Origin: [Flexibacter] sp. ATCC 35208
Lineage (GTDB): Bacteria; Bacteroidota; Bacteroidia; Chitinophagales; Chitinophagaceae
Reading direction: 5' to 3'
Length of the DNA: 64,000 nt
Assembly (NCBI RefSeq): GCF_001975825.1
Contig: NZ_MTKN01000014.1
Span: 80,912-144,911, forward strand
Under the pieces are notes generated by a model. That model ran no database searches. It saw only the letters and a list, made by a program, of their open reading frames with translations, and had not been told where the DNA came from. The position numbers were made by a program, and so were the translations under genes. The stretch's first letter is position 1, and each line of letters opens with the position of its first letter. This document shows, piece by piece, positions 1 to 8,663 of this stretch.

Positions 1-1577
1 TTTTTATCGAGGTAATAATTGCCCCACAGGTAGTTGTATCCAGCCACATCCAGGAGAGCGAGGGGCGCATCTGCGTCTTCCCATTTGAGGGACCCACGGC
101 CAAAATTGTTGAAAGCGGCGGTAATGAGACGGGTAGTATCGAGTGATTTGATGGTAGCGCTGAGCTCTTTGGTAAGAAGGATGCCTCTGAACTCTGCTCT
201 TTCAGGGATTTCATTACCAATGCTCCACATAATGATGGAGGGGTGGTTTCGGTCGCGACGAATCATGGATTCGAGGTCCTTAGTATGATAATCGCGGAAG
301 TAACGGGAGTAGTCGGAAGGTGTTTTTTCATCTTCCCAGGTATCGAAGGCTTCGTCGATGACGAGCATACCGAGGCTGTCACAAACTTCCAGGAATTTGG
401 GAGAGGGCGGATTATGGCTGGTACGGATGGCGTTGAAACCATTTTCTTTCAACAGCACGATTTTCCTTTCTTCGGCACGATCAAAGGCGGCGGCACCGAG
501 GAGGCCATTGTCGTGGTGGATGTTGGCACCTCTGAGGAGGGTGCGGGTACCATTGATTAAAAGGCCAATTTTAGGGTCAATTTTGACTTCTCTTATGCCG
601 GTTGGAATAATTACTTTATCGAGGGTAATATTGTCTTTTTGGAGGGTTATTTCGGTTTTATAGCGATAAGGGCGGTTTGGTGACCAAAGTTGTGGATTGT
701 TGATGGTGATGGTGTTTGTATTTGACTCCGCTACGACGGTGTTGGTGGTGTCGAGGAGGCGGAGGTGAAGGAGGGTACCTTCGGGGAGGGTGGTATTGAC
801 GTGGATGCTGGCTTGGAAGGTAGGATCGGTGGTGGGGAAAATAAGGTTGGCGTCTTGACCTGTAGTCTTTGTGGAGTAGGAAGAAGTAGTGGTATTTTGA
901 ACCGTGGTTTTTGCAGTCTGGATAGAGGAATTGGAATCTTGAATTGTGTTTTTTATGTCCTCGATCGCATCTTGTTTTGTGGTGATAGCGATGTTTTCCA
1001 CGTCCAGGTGTTGCGCTGGCAAATTGACCAGGTATACATGGCGGTAGATGCCTGAGCCTGTGTACCAGCGGGAGTTGAGTCCTTCGTTTTTAACTTTTAC
1101 CTCGATGGTATTGACTTTTCCTGCTGGGGAGAGGTAGGGAGTCAGGTCGTAGGTAAAGGGAGTATAGCCATAATGGTGATTGCCGAGGAGGTGGCCATTG
1201 ATCCATACGTCGCTGTTCATGTAAACGCCGTCGAAGCGGATGTGGAGCAGGTGGTCATTTAGTTCTGGAAGGGTAAAAGATTTCCTGTACCAGGCGGTGC
1301 CGCCTACGGTGTAGGCGCCTTGTTCCTTATTGAGGCTGTATTTGTAGAAAGGCCCTATGATGGTGGAGTCGTTTTGATTAGGGAGGTCTTCGATGCTCCA
1401 GTCGTGAGGCAGCTGGACGGTCTTTTTTAGGGAGTCCTTTTGGAAGAGCCAGTTATTGTCGAAGCGGATTTCTCTTTGGGTAAGGCGGATGGCTTCCGGT
1501 TTTTGACCAAAGGTGAAGGTGGCTGTCAGGAGACAGGTGAATAGGAATAGGTGGCGGAGGAATAGTTTGGCATTCAT
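1..1577 (-). CDS. Glycoside hydrolase family 2 protein (beta-galactosidase-like), C-terminus beyond window
   Basis: The frame opens at an ATG at 1577 and stays open to the left edge, so the 3' end is missing. The start is followed by a signal peptide (MNAKLFLRHLFLFTCLLTA...TFGQ), so the enzyme is exported. A jelly-roll sugar-binding domain, an Ig-like domain and the start of a TIM barrel follow in GH2 order. The barrel holds RTSHNPPS and MWSIGNEIPE, where the Glu after Asn is the family's acid/base. GH2 enzymes hydrolyse beta-galactosides, mannosides or glucuronides; the substrate cannot be told here. A Thr/Asn/Ser-rich low-complexity insert lies in the Ig-like part (about 850-990). Family call is secure, substrate is not. 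Confidence 0.93.
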   Translation of the reverse strand, partial: MNAKLFLRHLFLFTCLLTATFTFGQKPEAIRLTQREIRFDNNWLFQKDSLKKTVQLPHDWSIEDLPNQNDSTIIGPFYKYSLNKEQGAYTVGGTAWYRKSFTLPELNDHLLHIRFDGVYMNSDVWINGHLLGNHHYGYTPFTYDLTPYLSPAGKVNTIEVKVKNEGLNSRWYTGSGIYRHVYLVNLPAQHLDVENIAITTKQDAIEDIKNTIQDSNSSIQTAKTTVQNTTTSSYSTKTTGQDANLIFPTTDPTFQASIHVNTTLPEGTLLHLRLLDTTNTVVAESNTNTITINNPQLWSPNRPYRYKTEITLQKDNITLDKVIIPTGIREVKIDPKIGLLINGTRTLLRGANIHHDNGLLGAAAFDRAEERKIVLLKENGFNAIRTSHNPPSPKFLEVCDSLGMLVIDEAFDTWEDEKTPSDYSRYFRDYHTKDLESMIRRDRNHPSIIMWSIGNEIPERAEFRGILLTKELSATIKSLDTTRLITAAFNNFGRGSLKWEDADAPLALLDVAGYNYLWGNYYLDK

Positions 1578-1658
1578 TTTTTCACAGGATTGGGGTAAAA
1601 ATATAAAAAATTGGGGAAAGGTTTTAATCGAAGAAGCAGCGAACTAGCAGCGAAGAAC

Positions 1659-1724
1659 GAGTATAGAAAGAGTATAGAACGAGTATACAACGAGTATACA
1701 ACGAGTATAGAATGAGTATAGAAG
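1659..1724. repeat. Six tandem copies of an 11-bp unit upstream of the GH2 gene
   Basis: Units read GAGTATAGAAA, GAGTATAGAAC, GAGTATACAAC (twice), GAGTATAGAAT and GAGTATAGAAG with no gaps. The period is close to one helical turn. The array begins about 80 bp upstream of the GH2 start codon and lies between that gene and the divergent tRNA promoter. A protein-binding role is possible but is only inferred. Confidence 0.9.
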
Positions 1725-1811
1725 ATTCGAACAAACAGTATAGAAAACCCGGGAAAAATGGGGGTGAAAAATAGGTGGCGGAAAGTTTTTCACAAGATTT
1801 TTTAAAAAATA

Positions 1812-1842
1812 TTTGGAATGAATTGAACAAATCCTATCTTTG
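1812..1842 (+). promoter_or_regulatory. Bacteroidota-type promoter of the first tRNA-Pro
   Basis: TTTG at 1812-1815, a 19-bp spacer and TATCTTTG at 1835-1842 match the Bacteroidota -33/-7 consensus TTTG-N19-TAnnTTTG. The tRNA begins 50 bp downstream. Confidence 0.7.
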
Positions 1843-1891
1843 CATCCCCAACGACGAAGAATGGTAGTGAGGAAAGGGAAAAAAGGGATCA

Positions 1892-1966
1892 CGGGGCGTA
1901 GCGTAGTCCGGTTATCGCGCCTGCTTTGGGAGCAGGAGGTCGCAAGTTCGAATCTTGCCGCCCCGA
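1892..1966 (+). tRNA. tRNA-Pro (anticodon TGG), copy 1
   Basis: 75 nt without an encoded CCA. The acceptor stem CGGGGCG/CGCCCCG pairs fully, the anticodon arm is CCTGC-TTTGGGA-GCAGG giving TGG, and the T arm carries GTTCGAATC. It is identical in sequence to the copy at 5016-5090. Confidence 0.97.
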
Positions 1967-1977
1967 CAAAATACCGG

Positions 1978-2009
1978 AAAAAGGAGATCAGGAAACTGAT
2001 CTCCTTTTT
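1978..2009 (+). terminator. Intrinsic terminator after tRNA-Pro copy 1
   Basis: A perfect 14-bp stem (AAAAAGGAGATCAG, loop GAAA, complement) ends in a T run. It lies 12 bp after the tRNA. Confidence 0.92.
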
Positions 2010-2232
2010 GTTTTTGGTATATTTGGTTTGTTTGTACTTTGCAATTGCGTTTGTCTAAACGCCTAATTTAGGCGAGGTGTATAATCTCCATCTTCAATAT
2101 CTTGTAAGAATCATTGTTTCTTATAAATAGAAAAATAAAATAAGGATATCATTCATGAAATGAGTTCTTGAGCCCTATTGTAGTTTAATATTAACTAAAC
2201 AATTAAGTGTTAAAAGTTAAAAATATAAATAA

Positions 2233-3342
2233 ATGATAGATTATATAAAGATTGAGGGATTCAAGTCTTTTAGAAATCTTGAAATAAAACTAGCACCAAT
2301 AAATATCCTTATTGGCAGTAATGGAAGTGGGAAAAGTAATCTGTTATCATTTTTTCAATTATTCCGTGCAATTTTTAGTCAGAAGCTCCAAAAATTTGTT
2401 TTGGAAGAAAAGACCGATAATATTCTCCATTTTGGTCGCAAGCATACGACTAAGATGTATGCTAAAACTATTTTTAAGAATAAAGATGGTAATAATAATG
2501 CATATTTTTTTGAGTTAGGTCAGGATAGACAAGGTGGTTTATTTATTCGTACAGAGGGTTCTGGCTATAATGTTGGTTACGAAGATGATTCTAATAATTA
2601 CTTTCATGAATCAAATTTAGAAGAAAGTAAAGTCGCAATTTCTTCAAGTTTCCGCGATAAATATTTACGTGATTATATTAGAACGTTGAAGACTTTTCAT
2701 TTTCATGATACTTCATCTACATCTGCACTTCGTAGAGAATGTGACATAGATGACAATAAAGCACTTAGAAGTGATGGAGGAAACCTACCTGCATACCTAT
2801 TTGCACTTCAGAAAAATCATCCTAAAATTTTCCTAAGAATAGAAAAGGCAATTCAATCTGTCGCTCCTTATATTGATCGTTTGATTTTAGAACCTCGGGA
2901 GTTATCGGAGGGGCGATCTGAAATTTCTTTGCGATGGGCAGATAATGGCGATTCTGAATCAAGTTTCTCTGCATATCAATTATCAGATGGAACTTTGCGC
3001 TTTATTGCATTGTCAACATTACTAATGCAACCTGATCCACCTGCCGTAATTATTATAGATGAACCTGAATTGGGATTACATCCATTCGCAATAGGAAAAC
3101 TTGCGAGTATGATTCAGGCAGCATCAAGCCAAATACAGATTTTAGCAGCAACACAATCTGCAAGTCTTATCGATTTTTTCAAGCCAGAGGATATATTGGT
3201 AGTTGATAGAAGTAAAGACCGGAGCGATACAATTATTCGAAGATTGGATAATGATAAGTTAGCAACATGGCTTGAAGAGTATAGCTTAGGTGATCTTTGG
3301 GAAAAAAATATTATAAACTCTGCACAACCATTTCAGAAATGA
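2233..3342 (+). CDS. AAA/ABC-type ATPase (AAA_21, OLD/RecF-like), putative defence ATPase
   Basis: 369 residues. The SMC/RecF-like N-terminus (IEGFKSFRNLEI) leads into Walker A GSNGSGKS at about 29-36. An ABC-signature-like LSDGTLR lies at 250-256, Walker B VIIIDEPELGLHP at 272-284, and AATQS (305-309) takes the place of the H-loop. This arrangement is typical of the AAA_21 ATPases of overcoming-lysogenization-type and abortive-infection systems. It overlaps the next gene by ATGA, so the two are translationally coupled. The gene is clearly more AT-rich than its neighbours and sits between two tRNA-Pro genes, which suggests horizontal gain. An anti-phage role is inferred from architecture and partner. 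Confidence 0.88.
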   Translation: MIDYIKIEGFKSFRNLEIKLAPINILIGSNGSGKSNLLSFFQLFRAIFSQKLQKFVLEEKTDNILHFGRKHTTKMYAKTIFKNKDGNNNAYFFELGQDRQGGLFIRTEGSGYNVGYEDDSNNYFHESNLEESKVAISSSFRDKYLRDYIRTLKTFHFHDTSSTSALRRECDIDDNKALRSDGGNLPAYLFALQKNHPKIFLRIEKAIQSVAPYIDRLILEPRELSEGRSEISLRWADNGDSESSFSAYQLSDGTLRFIALSTLLMQPDPPAVIIIDEPELGLHPFAIGKLASMIQAASSQIQILAATQSASLIDFFKPEDILVVDRSKDRSDTIIRRLDNDKLATWLEEYSLGDLWEKNIINSAQPFQK

Positions 3343-3989
3343 AGAAACTTATCATTATCTGCGAGGGGCAAACAGAGCAGATGTTTTGTGAATATATTTT
3401 GAAACCTTATTTGTTTTATAAGAATATTGAAGTTGAAAATCCATTAATTATTCATACAGGAGGAGGTATTGTACCCTGGCGAATTCTCAAGTTGCAGATT
3501 GAGAATCATTATATCAGTGATAACAATGCTTTTATAACAACTTTTATCGATTACTATGGCTTACCTCAAGGTGACCATAATTATCCAGATTGGGTATTAG
3601 CTCATTATGAAGCGAATAAATCTGATACTATGGCTATTCTTGAAGCAGGTATGAAAAATAGTTTTACGCAGTCAATCGCCACACAATTTATACCATATAT
3701 TCAATTACATGAATTTGAAGCTTTAGTTCTATCTGATATTAACGCGTTTAATAGTTACTATGAGCCAAGAGAATACAATTCTATAGATTTGGCTACTCTA
3801 TGTGCACTTGATCCTGAATCTGTTAATGATGGCGTATTAACAGCTCCGTCTAAACGCTTAAAGAAGATTATCAGAGGCTATGACAAAGTAAATGATGGAT
3901 ATGAACTAGCCAAACTCGCAGGGTTGACGATAATAAGAAATAGATGCCCCAGATTTAATAACTGGCTTAATCAATTAGAAAATTTGTAG
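3339..3989 (+). CDS. DUF4276 family protein, TOPRIM-like partner of the ATPase
   Basis: 216 residues from the ATG at 3339, which overlaps the ATPase stop (ATGA). An upstream TTG in the same frame would lie inside the ATPase gene and is not needed. The N-terminus carries IIICEGQTEQMF (CEGQTE at 8-13) and later TTFIDYYGLP (Asp71) and YIQLHEFEALVLSD (about 120-133). This glutamate/aspartate pattern is what DUF4276 proteins share with TOPRIM nucleases, a fold I recall for this family. ATPase plus TOPRIM in one or two chains is the logic of OLD and Gabija-like defence. Nuclease activity is inferred; I could not place the pair in a named system. Confidence 0.82.
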   Translation: MKKLIIICEGQTEQMFCEYILKPYLFYKNIEVENPLIIHTGGGIVPWRILKLQIENHYISDNNAFITTFIDYYGLPQGDHNYPDWVLAHYEANKSDTMAILEAGMKNSFTQSIATQFIPYIQLHEFEALVLSDINAFNSYYEPREYNSIDLATLCALDPESVNDGVLTAPSKRLKKIIRGYDKVNDGYELAKLAGLTIIRNRCPRFNNWLNQLENL

Positions 3990-4969
3990 TGAACTATTTG
4001 TCAATTATTCGAGTGGATTCCGGAGCAAAAACAGAATTTACAGCCAGGCATAAAAAGAGGACGGATGATTGACTTTTTAGAACTGAGAGATATGTCGTCC
4101 GATGACCTCAAACATTTATTTTGTCTATTACGGTGATACTGGGCCAGCCCAAACGGAGGATGATCGAAACGAACCCGAATGGTACTAAAATCTATCGGTA
4201 ATTCTCTGGTAGAGGAATAGAATATAACACTTATCTTCTTACCTGTCTTCGATCTCAGACATAAAACCATCGGAGAGACTGTAAAATTTCCTGTGTTAAT
4301 GGCCTATGGTAGTGAATTATCTCAATAGACCCAAAAACCGGGGAAGGCGCTGCTGCCGCGCCATTCCCCCTTCCCCATCCCGGCAGGGTTTCAAACAATG
4401 GGGAAGGAGTTTACACAAAATATTTTACACTCCCCACATCGGACCCGCATTTCCTACCTATTAAGGATCCGTAGAACTTGTGGTCGTGGTACTCGTAGAA
4501 ACATTTACTTTTGAGGGATTTATCAAACGATCAAGTCTCGTCTTGTTCCTGAATAAAGGTTATTTCTGTTTGAGAAGTAGTCGTTACAGAGGTTCGGTCT
4601 TACCAATGGCCGTCGGTACGTATGTTCTCTTCAGAGACATGTTCGGGGGGATACGTTAATTGTATTTTCAAAAAACCAGTTCAGGGGAGTCTAATTTATA
4701 GGGATAGCGGTAATTGCGCTGGAAAATAATAGAGTTGTAAAATCCCTGCATGCTTAATGTCTGATAGGTACTGTGATAAAGCCAATATGGATGTGATATT
4801 TGGGGAGGGCAGCTGTTTTGGGGCGCTAATCCCCGAAGCTGATCAAAATCAGGATAAATACAAGGAGAGGGTTATAGGAGGATAAAACCCGGGATATGTG
4901 TTGTCTTAAATGACCATTTTAGGTGGTCAGGTACATTTTTTTGAAAAAAAGTTTAGCAACTTGAAAAAA
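3990..4969. other. Non-coding stretch between the ATPase/DUF4276 pair and the second tRNA-Pro
   Basis: I find no convincing gene here. An 89-codon open frame on the minus strand (4001-4270) has no recognisable motif. The + strand shows short coding-like pieces broken by stops, for example a 35-codon run ending at about 4133. This could be decayed mobile or coding DNA, but I cannot name it. The GC-rich folded patch at 4340-4406 is listed separately. Confidence 0.5.
4340..4406. repeat. GC-rich double inverted repeat in AT-rich island
   Basis: GGGGAAGGCGC (4340-4350) pairs with GCGCCATTCCCC (4358-4369) with one bulged A. Directly after, CTTCCCCAT (4370-4378) pairs with ATGGGGAAG (4398-4406). 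The two hairpins could also exchange arms. There is no T run, so it is not a standard terminator. Confidence 0.7.
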
Positions 4970-4975
4970 GGTTAT

Positions 4976-4983
4976 TATTTTTG
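4976..4983 (+). promoter_or_regulatory. -7 box of the second tRNA-Pro promoter
   Basis: TATTTTTG fits TAnnTTTG and lies 33 bp before the tRNA. The sequence from here to the tRNA resembles that before copy 1 (TTGCA, TCCC, AACxACGAA, TAGTGAG), so promoter and tRNA were duplicated together. No clear -33 TTTG is found at the right distance. Confidence 0.6.
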
Positions 4984-5015
4984 CACTCCCAACTACGAAA
5001 AATAGTGAGTGGAAA

Positions 5016-5090
5016 CGGGGCGTAGCGTAGTCCGGTTATCGCGCCTGCTTTGGGAGCAGGAGGTCGCAAGTTCGAATCTTGCCGCCCCGA
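5016..5090 (+). tRNA. tRNA-Pro (anticodon TGG), copy 2
   Basis: Identical over all 75 nt to the tRNA at 1892-1966: same acceptor stem, TGG anticodon and T loop. The two form 75-bp direct repeats around the defence island. Confidence 0.97.
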
Positions 5091-5116
5091 CATATTTAAT
5101 ATCAAAGGATATCAGG

Positions 5117-5149
5117 AGGCACGTAGAACGGAGGTTTTACGTGCCTTTT
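5117..5149 (+). terminator. Intrinsic terminator after tRNA-Pro copy 2
   Basis: AGGCACGTA (5117-5125) pairs with TACGTGCCT (5138-5146) across a 12-nt loop and is followed by TTT. It replaces the different hairpin found after copy 1. Confidence 0.8.
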
Positions 5150-5461
5150 GTGTTTTTGGGGTGTGGTTTAGGTGAATCTGTATGGATATTCGTGAGTTAA
5201 AAAAGTGAATCGTTTTGTGAATTATATTCGTGATTCACTGTATGCCACGCAAATGATTGCCCCTTAATTTATTACGTCGAATTAATCGGAGTTATTGATA
5301 TCAATTCTTTTTTCGTGGCTTTTGAGTGAGCATTTGGTGTAATTGGTTTTTAACTCGTAAAAATGATTTTAATGGAAAGAAAAGATTCCTTTGAGTGATG
5401 ATTTTATGCAGTGAATAGATGACGGGCACTAGTATAAAATCTGATGATGAAATATTCTATT

Positions 5462-5941
5462 TTAATGCTTCACTTTCACAGCAGGGGCCTCAGGTGGTGT
5501 TTCACCAACCCGCGCCATTCTCTTCTTCTCATCTTCCTCCAGGTACTTCCTGTTAAAAAATTTCACTTTCGCTATTTTCCTGTCAATCGATTTCTCAAAC
5601 ATCACATCTGCCTGGTAATAGGATTTATAATTTTCATTCACCATTATATAGGATGACCGATAGATAACCCCTTTCTCCGGATTTACCTGCATGATTAATA
5701 GCTTTGTTCCCATAGGAATGCTATCCATTTCTTTTACTGCTTTGTTAATGGCATCCATCTGCTTCTTATCAGGTTTAGTAAGCAAAAGAGCGGCTTCCTC
5801 AATTTTATGTCTTTCAAGCAGGGCAAGAAATTGATTCGCAATCTGCTTCTGTTCAGGGTTAGGAGTAGTTTGTGCAGCGGTTTTTATACTACATATAACA
5901 CATAATATAAGCAGCAGCAATGTGTGTTGATATCTTTTCAT
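5462..5941 (-). CDS. Small secreted protein of unknown function
   Basis: 159 residues with an N-terminal signal peptide (MKRYQHTLLLLILCVICSI...AAQ). The mature part is helical and charged (LALLERHKIEEAALLLTKPD), then beta-rich (MGTKLLIMQVNPEKGVIYRSS), and ends in a basic tail. I do not recognise a family beyond a loose likeness to DUF3887-type exported proteins. It starts 6 bp after the gene at 5948-6370 and probably forms an operon with it. It may be part of a former Rhs toxin locus, given the Rhs-like tail just upstream; that link is inference from position. Confidence 0.75.
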   Translation of the reverse strand: MKRYQHTLLLLILCVICSIKTAAQTTPNPEQKQIANQFLALLERHKIEEAALLLTKPDKKQMDAINKAVKEMDSIPMGTKLLIMQVNPEKGVIYRSSYIMVNENYKSYYQADVMFEKSIDRKIAKVKFFNRKYLEEDEKKRMARVGETPPEAPAVKVKH

Positions 5942-5947
5942 GATGAA

Positions 5948-6370
5948 CTAAAAATAGTTTAATTTAATGATGGTATCCGGAATTGTTACCCCGAATTTCA
6001 TGTACTCCCGTTGTCTTATCAAAATTTGACTATTACTGGTATCTCCTACCTGGTAAACCACGGTGAGTGGTACATTTTTCAAACTTTCGACCATAGACTC
6101 ATGCATCGTATCATAAAATTTATCATTTTCATAGTCCTTCCCATTGACTGAAAAACTAAAAACAATATACCCTCCCCGGCTCCTGCTTGCATGTTCAAAT
6201 CCTTTGATAAACCCTGTAGCGGTATCATGATTTGCTCTTAACTTTTCATTTTTTACAGACATATGCTCAGAATTTAGTATAAATGCCAGCACACTGCCAA
6301 GGACTATTATTAAAATAATAATATCTCTTAGCCGGTTGTTAAACTCTCTTTTTTCCCGAACTGATTTCAA
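5948..6370 (-). CDS. Small membrane-anchored protein, DUF3592-like
   Basis: 140 residues. One transmembrane helix near the N-terminus (IIILIIVLGSVLAFIL, about 17-32) is followed by an extracytoplasmic beta domain with GYIVFSFSVNGKDYENDKFY and a VVYQVGD segment. That resembles DUF3592-type domains, but the match is only by eye. It lies 50 bp downstream of the Rhs-like tail on the same strand. Immunity genes commonly follow polymorphic toxins, so this is a candidate orphan immunity gene. Function is otherwise unknown. Confidence 0.7.
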   Translation of the reverse strand: MKSVREKREFNNRLRDIIILIIVLGSVLAFILNSEHMSVKNEKLRANHDTATGFIKGFEHASRSRGGYIVFSFSVNGKDYENDKFYDTMHESMVESLKNVPLTVVYQVGDTSNSQILIRQREYMKFGVTIPDTIIKLNYF

Positions 6371-6420
6371 TGTAAATGTTTGAAAACCGGTAAATAATTT
6401 ATTTACCGGTCGTTTATAAA

Positions 6421-6849
6421 TTAATGTGCCGGATCAGGAGTAGCTGTTGCGTTCTCCGTATTATTGACAATATTATTTAATTCCATATTGACTATAAAAG
6501 TGGCCGTTCCAACTCCTACATTTGTAAAAGTTGTAATCCCCCCTTTCTTCAGTCCCATATTTACCATATCTCTCAAAGAAGCTCTTCCTGTAAACTGAAG
6601 ATTATTTAATCCTTTACCCATGCCATAGCCGGTTAGACCAAAGGCAGTCGTTTCCAATCCAAAGTTAAACAATGATTTACCAGTTTTGTAATCTCCGAAG
6701 TTGAGTCCTACATATCCATCCCCCAATCTATAGTCATAAGCACTTCCAATGGCAGCTCCGGCAATTGGAGAGGCACCACTTGCAAATGCACAGGTAGCAG
6801 GTATATTAAAGGATGTTGGTTCAGATACTGTGATGATAGAACATTGCAT
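6421..6849 (-). pseudogene. C-terminal remnant of an Rhs/polymorphic-toxin-like protein
   Basis: The frame reads IAGAAIGSAYDYRLGDGYVG then NFGDYKTGKSLFNFGLETTA and a Gly-rich stretch typical of the region after the Rhs core. Only about 125 such residues remain and no Rhs repeats lie upstream. Before about 6800 the frame is antisense to the beta-helix gene, so the N-terminal 15-20 residues of this open frame are probably accidental. The 5' part was lost at a junction near 6770-6800. The tail itself shows no known toxin motif. Assignment to Rhs-type proteins is moderate; truncation is well supported. Confidence 0.65.
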
Positions 6850-8383
6850 CGTAAGTCAGATTGCCGTTAATGCTGATAGTGGCGCTGTGTCCGGCCTGAT
6901 GCTTAAACATGGGAATTATCAAAACATTTTTTGCCGGAATGATACTGTCAGCTATTTATATTCAAATGTAAATATACACGGTATCTATTCTTTAATGATG
7001 AACAGTGGAGGTGCATTTACTGCCAATAATACCATTGAGGATAACCAGGTATATGGACTATATAATAATGGCACTATAAAGGGATCTGTAAGGGGCATCT
7101 TTTCTGAAAATGAGATTGGGGCTGGGTCATCGTTAAGTACCTATCTTAATAATACTATCAGACGAAATACTATTTATGATTTATATACTACAAGTACTAA
7201 TGCAGCTACTATTGTAACTGGCATAGAGAATACCAATCTTTATTATCAATATTTGTATGTGGACTCTAATAGTATTCATTCTCTGCATAACCCTGCTGCT
7301 TATTCAGGTACACAGTATTCTCCTGCTGTGCAGGGAATCAGTGCAAGAGGTCCCAAAAACTCACCTGTCCGCATTCGGGGAAATACCATTTATGACCTAG
7401 AGAACACTGCGACTCCTGTGGCATACGTGTCGGGTATTACCTGTTTGCATAACGGTAATACGAATGTTTTACAGGTGCTTAAAAACAGAATATATGATCT
7501 GAGAACACCCCTGGCAACGTCAGGTATCGTTAGCGGGGTGTTGTTAAACGGCTCATCTGGTGCAGGTTCTTTTACCGTTCAGAATAATATGATTAGTTTG
7601 TCTCCGACTAAGACGGAGGTCTATGGCATTAATTTGTTGCAAATCTCTACCGCTGTTTCATCTTATTATAATAGCATTTCGATTGGGGGTACTGTGGCCG
7701 GTAGTAACATTTCTGCTGCGTTCAGGAAATCAAGATTTACGGGTACCATTGTTACTTCTGTCAATAATATCTATTACAATACCAGGACAGGCGGCACCGG
7801 AAAACATTATGCCCTGGTGAATGAAAGGCCTGTTCCTGCACAGGAATGGATATTATCTGACTATAATGATTTGTATAGTGTAAATCCGGCAACTGTGGGA
7901 TTATGGTATAATAAACCACTCAGTTTTGCTGTATTTAAAGATAGCAGTAATATGGATATACATTCGATATCTGTGCCTGTATCTTTTGTAGATACGACAA
8001 CTGCCGACCTGCATTTATTGACAGGAGACAGTGCATTAGTTGCGGGAACTTCTTCCACATCGGTTACAGATGATTATGATGGTGATGAGAGACATGCGAT
8101 TCCTACTATCGGCGCAGATGAACTGGAGGTGATGATGGCATTGCTGAAGGATGAAGGTAAAGAAACAGTTGTTATATATCCGAATCCCACACATGATTAT
8201 CTAACGGTGAATATAGCCGACAATGCTTTATTGAGTGTTTATGACACGCAGGGAAAGAAGATTTTGGATAAGAAGGCAGTTTCGAAAACGGTGGTAAATG
8301 TACAAAAATTGGTACCTGGTATATATTTACTGATGATAAGGTCTTCATCAGGAATATCGGCGAAGTGGTTTATAAAGCAATAA
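6749..8383 (+). pseudogene. 5'-truncated T9SS-exported beta-helix (parallel beta-helix) protein
   Basis: The frame has up to 544 codons. From about residue 20 it shows repeated right-handed beta-helix rungs (RNTIYDLYT, NSIHSLHN, GNTIYDLEN, NRIYDLRT, QNNMISLS). It ends in a type IX secretion type-A sorting domain (YPNPTHDYLTVNI ... VYDTQGKKILDKK ... LVPGIYLLMI). There is no signal peptide, which a T9SS cargo needs. The first 15-20 codons are antisense to the Rhs-like fragment. The N-terminal half therefore appears to have been lost at the same junction that cut the Rhs-like gene. If expressed from the internal ATG it would stay in the cytoplasm. Confidence 0.75.
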
Positions 8384-8513
8384 ACTTATTGGAAACGAAT
8401 GTGCACACTAACTACCCGTTTATATGTATCTAATGGAAAAACCTGATGGTAATTATCCCCCCAATATCATCAGTGCCGGAGATGACGCAGGATGTAGCTT
8501 TTAATAATAGTAA

Positions 8514-8551
8514 AATAAGACTGGTAGCTAAGTTTAGCCACTGGTCTTATT
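8514..8551 (+). terminator. Hairpin after the beta-helix gene
   Basis: AATAAGAC (8514-8521) pairs with GTCTTATT (8544-8551), and the arms extend inward with wobble pairs to GCTAA/TTAGC. There is no long T tract. The rest of 8384-8663 shows no gene. Confidence 0.5.
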
Positions 8552-8663
8552 TGCAAATAATTTCCCTTACTATCTTTTCCCTGATTAATTAATGAGCCTT
8601 GTGTAACTCAGTTTACAATGATAACGAATAGTAACTCGTTGGATCAGGTTGAAAACAACACCA

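Noticed and set aside
45..1055. Several + strand frames at the left edge
   Set aside because: They are antisense to the GH2 gene, whose reverse translation carries the family motifs.
1840..2058. 72-codon frame over tRNA-Pro
   Set aside because: It reads through the tRNA and its terminator; the copy at 5009-5200 has the same cause.
4001..4270. 89-codon minus-strand gene
   Set aside because: No recognisable motif and irregular composition; treated as non-coding or decayed DNA.
1892..5090. Integrative element with integrase
   Set aside because: No tyrosine or serine recombinase and no transposase is found between or beside the tRNA genes.
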